A stretch of DNA of 12,348 nucleotides from Candidatus Woesearchaeota archaeon (GTDB taxonomy: Archaea; Nanobdellota; Nanobdellia; Woesearchaeales; WJKV01), in NCBI GenBank assembly GCA_019323495.1, contig JAHWHE010000064.1, forward strand, positions 1 through 12,348, written 5' to 3'. The translations under genes were made by a program, and so were the position numbers. The notes below the pieces were generated by a model. It saw only the letters and a list, made by a program, of their open reading frames with translations. It was not told the DNA's origin and searched no databases. The stretch's first letter is position 1. Every line of letters begins with the position of its first letter. Shown piece after piece: positions 1-7,207 of the stretch.

Positions 1-557
1 TCTAAGTGCTCAAATACATGATTTAGAGTTATTACATCGAAGAAATTATCTGGATATTTTGCCTCAAGTAATATTCCCTGTTTTATATTTAATTTGTTCT
101 GTTCTGCAAATACCTTATCTATCTTTCCAGGATCTACTCCAAAACATTCCATTCCGAATTCTTTCATTTTAATTAGAAACTCTCCGGAACCGGAGCCTAC
201 ATCTAATATTTTTCCGTTAGGAATAATAGCTGTTTCTCTTAATAATGTATGCATTGGCAAAAATAAAATTTTCATAAATATGCTACCTTTCTTTGAATAA
301 TATGTTTCGTATAAAAAGGAACTAATTTTTGACTTAATTTCATTTTTTATCGCAGTCGTATTGTAAGAATAATAGTTCGCAGGGTAATATTTTTCTAACT
401 TTTCTAAAGATGGTTGGGGGTTAATAAAAACAAGACCACAATTTATACATTTAACTTGCTTAAATCTTCCAGGTTTACAATAGATTCTGTCCCGATTATA
501 AAATAAGAAGCTGAATTTATTTTTTCCACAAACCTCGCATTTTTCAATTAGTTTCAC
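1..557 (-). CDS. Zinc-ribbon class I SAM-dependent methyltransferase (3' end cut by window edge)
   Basis: About 185 codons are readable from a GTG at 557 before the window edge removes the C-terminus. The N-terminus has two CxxC pairs (C7/C10 and C37/C40) that should bind zinc, then a charged linker. The SAM-binding motif I is DVGSGSGEF at residues 119-127, followed by an acidic end of the next strand (GVDP, about 140-143) and a motif ending LNHVFEHL near 178-185. This layout is known from methyltransferases in surface-sugar and natural-product clusters that act on sugars or small molecules; the substrate here cannot be read. No in-frame ATG lies upstream, and a TATA-like box sits about 27 bases before the GTG. 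The gene is AT-rich: bases 1-180 contain 53 G+C (about 29%), against 24 of 60 at 1561-1620 in the UDP-glucose dehydrogenase gene. This may mean transfer or weaker constraint. Methyltransferase fold is confident, role unknown. Confidence 0.85.
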   Translation of the reverse strand, partial: MKLIEKCEVCGKNKFSFLFYNRDRIYCKPGRFKQVKCINCGLVFINPQPSLEKLEKYYPANYYSYNTTAIKNEIKSKISSFLYETYYSKKGSIFMKILFLPMHTLLRETAIIPNGKILDVGSGSGEFLIKMKEFGMECFGVDPGKIDKVFAEQNKLNIKQGILLEAKYPDNFFDVITLNHVFEHL

Positions 558-579
558 AGTTTGCCTTAAAAAGAAGGTG

Positions 580-589
580 CTTAAATAAT
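580..589 (-). promoter_or_regulatory. TATA-like box of the methyltransferase gene
   Basis: On the minus strand this reads aattatttaa, centred about 27 bases before the GTG at 557. That spacing fits an archaeal TATA box driving a leaderless or very short-leader transcript. It lies in the 41-base gap after the Fap7-like gene, so the methyltransferase can have its own promoter. Confidence 0.4.
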
Positions 590-598
590 TTTCGGATT

Positions 599-1069
599 TT
601 ATTTGCAGGTATCGACTATCTTTATCTTGTGCCCCATTGCTATTGCGTCCTGCAGACAGCTCTCCATGATCTCTGCTTCAAGATTGTCCTCTATCTTTTG
701 CTTGCTGTAACCTCTTCTTTTCAGCCTGTTTTTGAGTTTTTTCAGGTCAGAACAGCGTGTGACAATGCACAAATCGACAAATCTAGCAGGCAGATAATGA
801 GAAAGATGAGAATCAATCACTAAGCTTATTTTTTGTTTTTTTGCTTCTTCTATTTGCTCGGTCAATAACTTGTTTAATTTGTCTGTATCAACATCGTATG
901 TCTTAAATTTTCGATTGAAGTTTGCGCCTACTTTTTTCTTATTGCTCAAGATTAGTTTTGTCACATCTATGTATTTGTATTTCATGCCTTTCTTCTTCTT
1001 TTCTCTAACTAATCTCTTTGCGTGTGTTGTTTTCCCAGTACAAACACTGCCTGTTACAATGATAATCAT
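599..1069 (-). CDS. Fap7/AK6-like adenylate kinase, probable small-subunit maturation factor
   Basis: This 156-residue P-loop kinase matches the archaeal/eukaryotic AK6 (Fap7, hCINAP) family. Known members are adenylate kinases/ATPases that bind the small ribosomal subunit and assist late rRNA maturation. Seen here: a Walker A loop GSVCTGKT at 7-14, where the more common form is GTPGTGKT, so the Val-Cys pair is a variant. A strand and switch LVIDSHLSH is at 83-91, and the family's C-terminal signature, ending GYSKQKIEDNLEAEIMESCL, spans about 106-139. Length is close to the usual 160-180. An unusually basic KKKK stretch (24-27) may contact RNA. The start ATG at 1069 has a TATA-like box about 28 bases upstream and no Shine-Dalgarno. 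Cytoplasmic. The family assignment is good; the ribosome role comes from relatives. Confidence 0.85.
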   Translation of the reverse strand: MIIIVTGSVCTGKTTHAKRLVREKKKKGMKYKYIDVTKLILSNKKKVGANFNRKFKTYDVDTDKLNKLLTEQIEEAKKQKISLVIDSHLSHYLPARFVDLCIVTRCSDLKKLKNRLKRRGYSKQKIEDNLEAEIMESCLQDAIAMGHKIKIVDTCK

Positions 1070-1092
1070 TTTATCAATTCTTAGAAAAGAGA

Positions 1093-1102
1093 GTATATAA
1101 AA
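1093..1102 (-). promoter_or_regulatory. TATA box of the Fap7-like kinase gene
   Basis: The minus strand reads ttttatatac, about 28 bases before the ATG at 1069 and directly after the stop codon of the UDP-glucose dehydrogenase gene. It suggests that the kinase is transcribed separately as a leaderless message despite the 33-base gap. Confidence 0.5.
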
Positions 1103-2416
1103 CTAACGCCTGCCTATTCCATAATATGTGAAACCATGCTTCTTGAACTCTTCAGAATCGAACTGATTCCTGCCGTCAAAAACAACGAGACTTTGCTCGT
1201 TCATCAGCTCTTTTACATTGTGCAGGTCAGGATTCCTGAATTCCATCCATTCTGTTAAAAGAACTTTTGCGTCGCTTTCGTCCAAGGTCTCATACATGTC
1301 ATTGCAGTAAATCAATTTATCGCCAAATACTTTTTTTATGTTTTCCATTGCTTCTGGATCATATACTTTTAACTTCGCACCGAGTTTCAGTAACTCATTT
1401 ATTACTGTCAAAGAAGGCGCTTCTCTTATGTCGTCTGTCTGTGGCTTGAATGCCAAACCAATCAATGATATTGTCTTTCCGTTTAAGTCCCCATCAAAAT
1501 GTTCTAACATCTTTTCGACTATTATTTTCTTCTGGTTTTCATTAACATTCATCACTGCATCTGGCAAGGAACTATCAAGTTTCAGCCGTTTTGAAATATG
1601 CTGCAGATCTTTCAGATCTTTTGGAAAACAACTGCCACCAAAGCCAACACCGGCGTACAAGAACTTATCTCCTATCCTACTGTCGCTGCCTATTCCTTTT
1701 CTTACTTCATTATAATCCGCCGCAATTTTATCGCAGATATTTGCAATGAAATTGGATGCTGAAATCCTCAATGCCAGATGGAAATTGCTTGCCAACTTTA
1801 TCAGTTCTGCAGAAGGTATGCTTGTGAATTGTATCTGATTGGATTTGACAGTGAATGGCTTATACAAGTCTGCCATGATTTGTTTGGCCTTTTCATTTTC
1901 CAGACCAACAACGACCCTGTCAGGATAAATAAAGTCTTTGATTGCAGCTCCTTCTTTCAGAAATTCAGGATTCATTGCAATGTCAAATTCGCCATCATAA
2001 TTCTGTGTTATTATCTCTTTTATTTTTTGTGTAGTTCCTGGAGGGACAGTGCTTTTGCAGACAACTACTTTGTATTTTCCGTTCATGCTTTTTGCAATGT
2101 CCTCTGCTGCCTGAAAAACATAAGAAAGGTCTGCACTGCCGTCCGGCGCGTCAGGAGTGCCTACTGCAATGAATATTATGTCGCTGTCTTTTACAGCGCT
2201 TGCGAAATTTGTTGTGAAATGAAGCCTGCCTGCCTTTGCATTACGCTCGATCATCTCTTTCAGACCAGGCTCGTAAATAGGAACTATGCCCTGATTCAGC
2301 TTGTCAATCTTTTCCTTGTCGATGTCTACACAGATAACTATATTTCCTGCATCTGCAAAACAAGTGCCTGTAACAAGCCCAACGTACCCCGTACCTATAA
2401 CAGCAATAACTCTCAT
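1103..2416 (-). CDS. ugd: UDP-glucose 6-dehydrogenase (UDP-sugar dehydrogenase family)
   Basis: This 437-residue enzyme of usual full length should oxidise UDP-glucose to UDP-glucuronate with two NAD+, feeding acidic surface glycans. The Rossmann motif GTGYVGL is at 8-14, with D31 ending the second strand as expected for NAD. The family motif NPEFLKEGAAIKDF lies at 149-162. The active-site loop GFGGSCFPKD (258-267) supplies the nucleophile C263 and D267, and K207 and N211 match the other catalytic residues at the same spacing as in the streptococcal enzyme. The C-terminal domain has GLAFKPQTDDIREAPS near 325-340, typical of the family. UDP-ManNAc dehydrogenases share this fold, so the exact sugar is likely but not proven. 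The gene follows the membrane-anchored regulator after 56 bases and has its own TATA-like box. Cytoplasmic. It may supply the GT2 synthase encoded at 4568-5833. Confidence 0.95.
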   Translation of the reverse strand: MRVIAVIGTGYVGLVTGTCFADAGNIVICVDIDKEKIDKLNQGIVPIYEPGLKEMIERNAKAGRLHFTTNFASAVKDSDIIFIAVGTPDAPDGSADLSYVFQAAEDIAKSMNGKYKVVVCKSTVPPGTTQKIKEIITQNYDGEFDIAMNPEFLKEGAAIKDFIYPDRVVVGLENEKAKQIMADLYKPFTVKSNQIQFTSIPSAELIKLASNFHLALRISASNFIANICDKIAADYNEVRKGIGSDSRIGDKFLYAGVGFGGSCFPKDLKDLQHISKRLKLDSSLPDAVMNVNENQKKIIVEKMLEHFDGDLNGKTISLIGLAFKPQTDDIREAPSLTVINELLKLGAKLKVYDPEAMENIKKVFGDKLIYCNDMYETLDESDAKVLLTEWMEFRNPDLHNVKELMNEQSLVVFDGRNQFDSEEFKKHGFTYYGIGRR

Positions 2417-2442
2417 CTTACTTATAAGAAATAATATGTCTA

Positions 2443-2450
2443 TTTTTAAA
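2443..2450 (-). promoter_or_regulatory. TATA-like box of the UDP-glucose dehydrogenase gene
   Basis: The minus strand has tttaaaaa about 30 bases before the ATG at 2416. A perfect 8-base palindrome cttataag (2421-2428) lies between it and the start codon. There is no Shine-Dalgarno, so a near-leaderless transcript is likely. Confidence 0.35.
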
Positions 2451-2472
2451 ACTAGTGGAACAGCAGTCTAGT

Positions 2473-3159
2473 CTATTCGACACTTTTTTTGCCTTTTTTG
2501 ATTTTATTTTGCTTCTTTTTAAAAAGGTCTATTATGAAAAAAATCGCGATTGCGCTTATCGCACCTATCAAGAACCAGAGAATAATCTCATTAGAAAGAT
2601 GCGATGCTTGTGACACTATTTCAGGAGCTTTCGCTACTGTTTCTGTTACTGCTTTTTCTGCCAAGTCAGCTCCACCCCTTGCTGACGCCATTTCTGTTGC
2701 CTGCGGCGCAGCCAACATGACTGCCTCTTCTGTGTACTGCCCTGTTTTCGCTGCAAACAACTGAGTAACCTGTGCTATCTTCATCAGACCAGCAGCAACA
2801 ACAACTATGAGTGCAACTGGAAGAATCTTTTTCAATTTGTTCATGATGCTTTCAGAAGGCGCTTTCGGCGCGATAACTATCAGTTTGTTTGCCAAGGTAT
2901 AGTGATCAACTTCCCTTCCTTTCTTGCTGTAATGGAACTCTTCTACTTCGACAAGACCGTTTTGCTGCAAAGCCTTAAGGTTGTAATGGACAGTGCTTAT
3001 TGGCAGGCTTAACTCTTTAGAAATCTGGGACTCTGTTGCATAGTCTTTTTGGGATAAAAAATTTAATATCTTTCTGCAGGTTTCGTTACTAATGGTTTGT
3101 GCTAGCTTCTTGGTTTTTCCTTCTTCCAAGCTCACTAAAATGAATGATTCTTTCGCCAT
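2473..3159 (-). CDS. Membrane-anchored ArsR-like winged-helix transcription regulator
   Basis: The 228-residue protein has an ArsR/HTH_20-type winged helix at about 20-90: SNETCRKILNFL begins helix 1, SQISKELSLPISTVHYNLKAL (about 44-64) is the helix-turn-helix, and the wing runs through EVEEFHYSKKGREVDHY. Two hydrophobic segments follow, near 112-129 and 191-211, separated by about 60 Ala-rich residues, and the protein ends in a Lys-rich tail. By the positive-inside rule both ends are cytoplasmic and the middle loop is outside. A membrane-bound one-component regulator is inferred; the signal and the targets are unknown. It is divergent from MBF1 and precedes the UDP-glucose dehydrogenase gene on the same strand, so either could be a target. 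The start ATG at 3159 has a TATA-like box about 27 bases upstream. Confidence 0.8.
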   Translation of the reverse strand: MAKESFILVSLEEGKTKKLAQTISNETCRKILNFLSQKDYATESQISKELSLPISTVHYNLKALQQNGLVEVEEFHYSKKGREVDHYTLANKLIVIAPKAPSESIMNKLKKILPVALIVVVAAGLMKIAQVTQLFAAKTGQYTEEAVMLAAPQATEMASARGGADLAEKAVTETVAKAPEIVSQASHLSNEIILWFLIGAISAIAIFFIIDLFKKKQNKIKKGKKSVE

Positions 3160-3181
3160 ACCAACATGTAGCAGAGAAAAG

Positions 3182-3189
3182 TATTTAAA
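3182..3189. promoter_or_regulatory. TATA-like box between the divergent regulator and MBF1 genes
   Basis: The sequence tatttaaa is almost self-complementary and is centred about 27 bases before the regulator ATG (3159) on the minus strand. On the plus strand it is about 40 bases before the MBF1 ATG (3225), allowing a leader of about 15 bases; a second weak candidate for MBF1 is the ctttaac at 3202-3208. One box could serve both directions. Confidence 0.4.
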
Positions 3190-3224
3190 GATTGAGGTAG
3201 ACTTTAACCCGGATTGAAGTTAAA

Positions 3225-3743
3225 ATGAAGAACAGGAAAAAGCAAACAACTTCTTGCGACATGTGCGGCAAATTGACAGATGACTTAGTCAAAGCAAGGG
3301 TAGAAGGCACTATGATGCATACCTGCAGAAACTGCGGCAGGTTCGGCGAAGTATTAGGAGAAGTTACTGTCAAGGTCCAGGAAGATGTACAGATCAATAA
3401 GATACACATTCCTGTGCAGCAAACGGCTGAAGAAGAAATTACTGAGCAAGTCGTGCCTGATTTTAGTTCAAAAATCAGGAAAGCCAGGGAAAAACTCGGT
3501 ATGGACCAGAAGGATTTCGCGCAATACATTGCTGAGAAAGAAAGCATAGTCAGTAAGCTGGAAAACAGCAGTTTTGTTCCTTCTCTTCAAACCGCACGCA
3601 AACTCGAACGAAAATTAAACATAAGATTGATCGAAGAAATTAAAGAGGAAAAAGCAGTTGTGGGGTCAAGCGACAGCAAGTTAAAGGGATTGACTGATTA
3701 TTTCACATTAGGGCATTTCATCAAAGTTAAGAAAAAGAAATAA
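3225..3743 (+). CDS. mbf1: Archaeal multiprotein bridging factor 1 (aMBF1)
   Basis: The 172-residue protein has the archaeal MBF1 order. An N-terminal zinc ribbon has C11-x2-C14 and C34-x2-C37. A linker rich in Val, Gln and Glu follows (about 50-80). A Cro/C1-type helix-turn-helix runs at about 83-135, including KIRKAREKLGMDQKDFAQYI and SKLENSSFVPSLQTARKLE. The C-terminal LGHFIKVKKKK resembles the usual ending of archaeal MBF1 proteins. Eukaryotic MBF1 bridges activators and TBP; archaeal forms are reported to associate with the ribosome or translation, so the role remains open. Length is normal (about 160-170). The gene is divergent from the membrane-anchored regulator and convergent with the thioredoxin-like gene. 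No strong Shine-Dalgarno is present. Confidence 0.93.
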   Translation: MKNRKKQTTSCDMCGKLTDDLVKARVEGTMMHTCRNCGRFGEVLGEVTVKVQEDVQINKIHIPVQQTAEEEITEQVVPDFSSKIRKAREKLGMDQKDFAQYIAEKESIVSKLENSSFVPSLQTARKLERKLNIRLIEEIKEEKAVVGSSDSKLKGLTDYFTLGHFIKVKKKK

Positions 3744-3769
3744 TGAGCTTAATTTGTGTTTCACATCTG

Positions 3770-3778
3770 TTTTTTATT
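3770..3778 (+). terminator. T-rich terminator candidate after MBF1
   Basis: Twenty-six bases after the MBF1 stop the plus strand reads ttttttatt. Archaeal RNA polymerase terminates at short T-tracts without needing a hairpin. The tract overlaps the 3' end of the convergent thioredoxin-like gene. No functional proof. Confidence 0.3.
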
Positions 3779-4574
3779 CTGTAGAAATAGGCTCTCTTAC
3801 GATTTCCATTTTTTCAGATTCTTCGTTTTCGTCTTCTTGCATCTCTTGCTCTAGTTCTTCTTCAATCTCTGCAATCTCTTCAGGGCTGGGACAGTCTGTC
3901 TTGTCTACATATTTTTCGCAAATCGCCAGTTCTAACTCGTCTTTGCTTGTAAAGCCATCAAACTTCTTATCTCCAATAATAACCGTTGGCAGTTCCTTTA
4001 TATCGTGCGCAGATTTCAGCAACTCAATCATTGGCTCATTCGCATCATAAGTGTTGAAGGAAAATATCAACAATCTCTGCCCGTACTTCTTTTTCAAATA
4101 GTTCAAAATAAAGGATTGTTCGTCGCAGTCAGGGCAAAATTCTTTTTTAGTATGAAAGTACATAACAGGCATCATGTCCACATGGCATCTCTCCTTGATC
4201 TTTCTTGCCAATAGCCAGAACTTTATTTCTGAAAGCAGATATTCGCGCTTAAGCAAATCGAATTCGCCTTCGTTGATCTTTTCTGTTTCGCTGTATTTCT
4301 CTAATTTCTCTGTTGTTTTTCCGAGATCCTCTAACGCCCTGTGGTATGAATCAAAAACAAGGTCGCAACTCTCCTCGCCAATTATTTCATTCAGATAGTC
4401 AAACTGAAGCTGCGAACTGCTGAAAGCAACTGTGTGCTCTTTGTATAAAGTATCCATCAAATCCACTCTTTTATTTTCCACCACTAGGCCCAGGAAAAAG
4501 CCTGAAAAAAAGATCGCAGCTGTAATACCTGCTGCTATCAAGTACTTTGTCCTGCTTAGTTTTCTGCTTACCAT
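3774..4574 (-). CDS. Membrane-anchored thioredoxin-like protein with CPDC motif and acidic tail
   Basis: The 266-residue protein starts with a basic stretch and one membrane segment (about 11-31), which should place the rest outside the cell. Residues 36-130 are probably helical and carry C70 and C130. A thioredoxin-like domain follows: VMYFHTKKEFCPDC (137-150) gives a CxxC redox pair C147/C150, LLIFSFNTYD is the next strand, and ELPTVIIGDKKFDGF (194-208) holds the expected cis-proline P196. C219 and C228 could form another disulfide. The last 35 residues are very acidic. A thiol-disulfide oxidoreductase acting on exported proteins is inferred from the fold and topology. The ATG overlaps the GT2 stop by 7 bases (ATGGTAA), and GAGGG about 11 bases upstream could be its ribosome binding site, so the two genes are probably translationally coupled. 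Natural substrate unknown. Confidence 0.75.
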   Translation of the reverse strand: MVSRKLSRTKYLIAAGITAAIFFSGFFLGLVVENKRVDLMDTLYKEHTVAFSSSQLQFDYLNEIIGEESCDLVFDSYHRALEDLGKTTEKLEKYSETEKINEGEFDLLKREYLLSEIKFWLLARKIKERCHVDMMPVMYFHTKKEFCPDCDEQSFILNYLKKKYGQRLLIFSFNTYDANEPMIELLKSAHDIKELPTVIIGDKKFDGFTSKDELELAICEKYVDKTDCPSPEEIAEIEEELEQEMQEDENEESEKMEIVREPISTE

Positions 4575-5833
4575 TTTTGGACTTTCCCTCTGATCAGTTC
4601 TATAGAAACCTCAAGCCAGATAAACGCAATAATCAGGAAATAAAAGAACAAAAAGAATCCAAACGGAATTGCCCCTTTAGACAGCAATTTTTCTCCTGCA
4701 ATGTGCTGTAATGCCTTTACTATGAATAGAAGCGAAACTCCCAATATTATGAATGCAGTAAGTATGGTGCCAATTTCCAGATCATAGAAACTGAAATTAA
4801 ATGTCATATGCCTAATAAGCACCATGAAATCAAAACCAACAAAATACAAGTCATGCAAAAATAGTGCATTTGGTTTTATCCAGAAATACGCAGTGGCAAT
4901 CAGCATTATGGTTGCAACAATACAAGATAATGCCACCATAGGATACATGATCATTCCAAAATCCCCGTATTTCTTGTTCAGGCACATGTCTTTGTGCTTT
5001 AGCAATGTTATGATCGTGCCCTTAAACCACCTGTTTCTTTGTTTTCTAACACCCTTTAAAGTACAGGGCAGTTTCGTATATACAACAGGATTTAATGTTT
5101 GAACGATTTTATAGCCAAACTTTTGCAGCCTGAAAGTGAGTTCCATGTCTTCTGTCATGTTCTTTGTATCAAAACCGCCAACTTTTCTTACAATGTCTGT
5201 TTTGTATACGCTGAATGGGCCTGGGCAGACATGAACACAGTCCAGCTTGCCAAACAGCCTTTTATAGAACATATACATCAAAAATTCATAGTGCTGTACT
5301 TTTTCCCAGAAGCTATCCGGACTCCACACCTTCATGCAGGGCAATACTGCTGCTGTGTCTTCTGTTGTGAATTTGTCAAGCAATTTCTTCAGGGTCTTGC
5401 TGTCGACCAATTTAGAGTCAGCATCTAAATTAACAAAATACTCCCCTTTTGCCATCTCAAGCATCTGGTTCATCGGATACGCCTTACCTTTGCCGCCTTC
5501 CTTATTATTGACTAGTTTGATATTATATCCAGGATTCTGCTTGATTATGGATTCAATGATTTCCCTAGTTCTATCTGTGCTAGCATCATTCACAATAAGA
5601 ATCTCGAGCTTTTCCTTTGGATAGTCTAGCATCAATACTGATCTTAATGTCTCGCCTATTGTCTTCTCTTCATTCCATACAGGAATCGCAATAGTGACTA
5701 ATGGAAAAATCTTGATGCGCTTTTTCTTTAATTCTGGAGCCCCTCCATCAAGAAATACCAAGAACCAAAATATTGTAAAATACAGCGAAACAATATACGT
5801 TATCCAAATTATTACATCCATGAATGTTATCAT
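4568..5833 (-). CDS. Processive-type membrane glycosyltransferase family 2 (polysaccharide-synthase-like)
   Basis: The 421-residue protein has one N-terminal membrane segment (6-28), a cytoplasmic GT-A domain and three C-terminal membrane segments (about 295-318, 355-375, 389-411). This is the arrangement of hyaluronan, cellulose and poly-N-acetylglucosamine synthases. The key residues are complete: NDASTD at 82-87 for nucleotide binding, DADS at 137-140 for the metal, TEDME at 227-231 with the general base D229, and QRNRW at 265-269, the QxxRW signature of processive enzymes. It should transfer sugars from a UDP-sugar to a growing chain at the membrane; donor and product cannot be read. UDP-glucuronate is a plausible substrate given the ugd-like gene at 1103-2416. 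It has a strong-looking promoter just after the upstream GT-C gene and overlaps the thioredoxin-like gene downstream. Confidence 0.9.
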   Translation of the reverse strand: MITFMDVIIWITYIVSLYFTIFWFLVFLDGGAPELKKKRIKIFPLVTIAIPVWNEEKTIGETLRSVLMLDYPKEKLEILIVNDASTDRTREIIESIIKQNPGYNIKLVNNKEGGKGKAYPMNQMLEMAKGEYFVNLDADSKLVDSKTLKKLLDKFTTEDTAAVLPCMKVWSPDSFWEKVQHYEFLMYMFYKRLFGKLDCVHVCPGPFSVYKTDIVRKVGGFDTKNMTEDMELTFRLQKFGYKIVQTLNPVVYTKLPCTLKGVRKQRNRWFKGTIITLLKHKDMCLNKKYGDFGMIMYPMVALSCIVATIMLIATAYFWIKPNALFLHDLYFVGFDFMVLIRHMTFNFSFYDLEIGTILTAFIILGVSLLFIVKALQHIAGEKLLSKGAIPFGFFLFFYFLIIAFIWLEVSIELIRGKVQKW

Positions 5834-5859
5834 CTTTCCAAAAGAATATCGAAAATTCG

Positions 5860-5875
5860 TTTATAAAGGTTTCGG
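5860..5875 (-). promoter_or_regulatory. BRE plus TATA box of the GT2 gene
   Basis: On the minus strand the 16 bases read ccgaaacctttataaa: a purine/A-rich BRE followed by a perfect TATA box (tttataaa, 5860-5867), centred about 30 bases before the ATG at 5833. The same 16 bases occur at 10326-10341 before the S2 gene. It lies just after the stop of the second GT-C gene, giving the GT2 and thioredoxin-like pair its own promoter. Confidence 0.65.
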
Positions 5876-5878
5876 ATA

Positions 5879-7207
5879 TTAGCCGATGTATTCCCAGATT
5901 TCTACATGATCTATATTATACAGATTCTTGAATTTATCCTGGTTCGGCAGAAGCCATAAGAGTCCTTGCTCTCTGCTAGACCAAACTTGGCCGTCTGTCA
6001 TTTCAGAATCTATCCATATATATCTTATGCTGTGTTGTTCAATAAGGTCCTCTGTTAGTTCTATGCTTTTCGATTGCAAAATTTCATTTGCAATTGCTGT
6101 TCTATCCTTATCTAGTATGCTGCTGAAAACCGGCTGCTTGCTGTAGTATTCTATCCACCAGGCTTTCTCTGGATAAGTAAGAACTATGCCTTTTTCATAA
6201 GTGCCCAGTTCTCTCAAAGATCTTAAAATAGAACCATCTGGCGGGGCTTCTGCGATCCTATTAGCAAAACTCACTGCGCTGAATAGGAAAGAGCAGATTA
6301 AAACGATGATCACCAAATTCTTTATGAACTCCAGGTCCCATTCTCTGTCTAATATTTTCTTGAACGCGTGTGCCGCAAAGAACACTACGATGACATTCAG
6401 ATACATTACGAAAAACAAGTATCTTGTTGACAAAAATATTAAGGCAAACATAGTAAAGTAGAGCAAAATAAACTTGAATTTGTATTTCCACGAAAGTATA
6501 AAACCTATTGCGGCCAGCAACCAGATAGTGATACCAATTCCTATGACAGAACCGAAATCCGAGATCATTGCCTGGAATAACGGCTGAGCAACATCGAATG
6601 TAGAGCTTGTGCCAAAATAAAGATGGCTTGATTTTAATATGAAATAAAATAATACATTAAATCCCAGAACAAATAAAACAAGGATCTTGCATAAAAGTTT
6701 CTGCAGTTTGCTCGCCCTCTTGTTATAGTGGTAGATCAATAAGAATGCTGCAACGAGCAATGAATGCAATCCAAAATAGCATGTTGATGCAAAAACAATA
6801 ATGGCCAGGATCTTAAATATTACATTGTATTTCTCATTCTTGATAGTAAATACGAAGAATCCCAGAGCTATCAGGAAGAACAAGATAGTGTGGTGTGTGA
6901 AGAAATTAGCCATATATATCGTGGGAACGGAGAGCAGATAGACTAGAATGGCCAACTCTGTTGTTTCTTTTTTGAAGCCTAGGTTGAGAGATAATTTGTA
7001 AATGAAAAATAACGAAGCCAAGGTCAGTATTATTGGAATTATTGTAAACAAAACAGGATTAATTTTGTAATAAAGCAGGAAATAGTAAGGGATTGCGGTT
7101 GGCACTGTGAAGTTTTTGCTTAACAGCCGCATTAACAAGGGACTTACCAGTACAATCAACCCGAATAACAAAAACCACATCTTATATTGCTTGATTATTC
7201 TTCTCAC
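5879..7207 (-). CDS. Multi-membrane GT-C-like protein lacking acidic residues in its first loop
   Basis: The 442-residue protein has about ten hydrophobic segments up to residue 315 and then a soluble, probably extracytoplasmic, domain (317-442). That domain includes GIVLTYPEKAWWIEYYSKQPV and a segment HSIRYIWID like the end of the neighbouring GT-C protein. The overall plan is that of archaeal GT-C glycosyltransferases (STT3/AglB and PMT relatives), which use lipid-linked sugars. However, there is no Asp or Glu from residue 1 to 80, so the acidic residue normally found in the first external loop is missing. It may be an inactive partner, a flippase-like or scaffold subunit, or a divergent enzyme. 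The start is GTG at 7207: it overlaps the upstream stop as GTGA and has GGAGGA (7215-7220) seven bases before it. Fold assignment moderate, activity unknown. Confidence 0.65.
   Translation of the reverse strand: MRRIIKQYKMWFLLFGLIVLVSPLLMRLLSKNFTVPTAIPYYFLLYYKINPVLFTIIPIILTLASLFFIYKLSLNLGFKKETTELAILVYLLSVPTIYMANFFTHHTILFFLIALGFFVFTIKNEKYNVIFKILAIIVFASTCYFGLHSLLVAAFLLIYHYNKRASKLQKLLCKILVLFVLGFNVLFYFILKSSHLYFGTSSTFDVAQPLFQAMISDFGSVIGIGITIWLLAAIGFILSWKYKFKFILLYFTMFALIFLSTRYLFFVMYLNVIVVFFAAHAFKKILDREWDLEFIKNLVIIVLICSFLFSAVSFANRIAEAPPDGSILRSLRELGTYEKGIVLTYPEKAWWIEYYSKQPVFSSILDKDRTAIANEILQSKSIELTEDLIEQHSIRYIWIDSEMTDGQVWSSREQGLLWLLPNQDKFKNLYNIDHVEIWEYIG

Noticed and set aside
1778..2434. A 218-codon open frame on the plus strand rich in Cys, Tyr and Phe
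   Set aside because: It is antisense to the well-supported UDP-glucose dehydrogenase gene, has no recognisable domain, and has composition typical of an opposite-strand shadow.
3185..3547. A 120-codon hydrophobic open frame on the minus strand that could look like a small membrane protein
   Set aside because: It is antisense to MBF1, whose zinc ribbon and helix-turn-helix are clear; the hydrophobicity comes from reading Lys/Glu codons in reverse.
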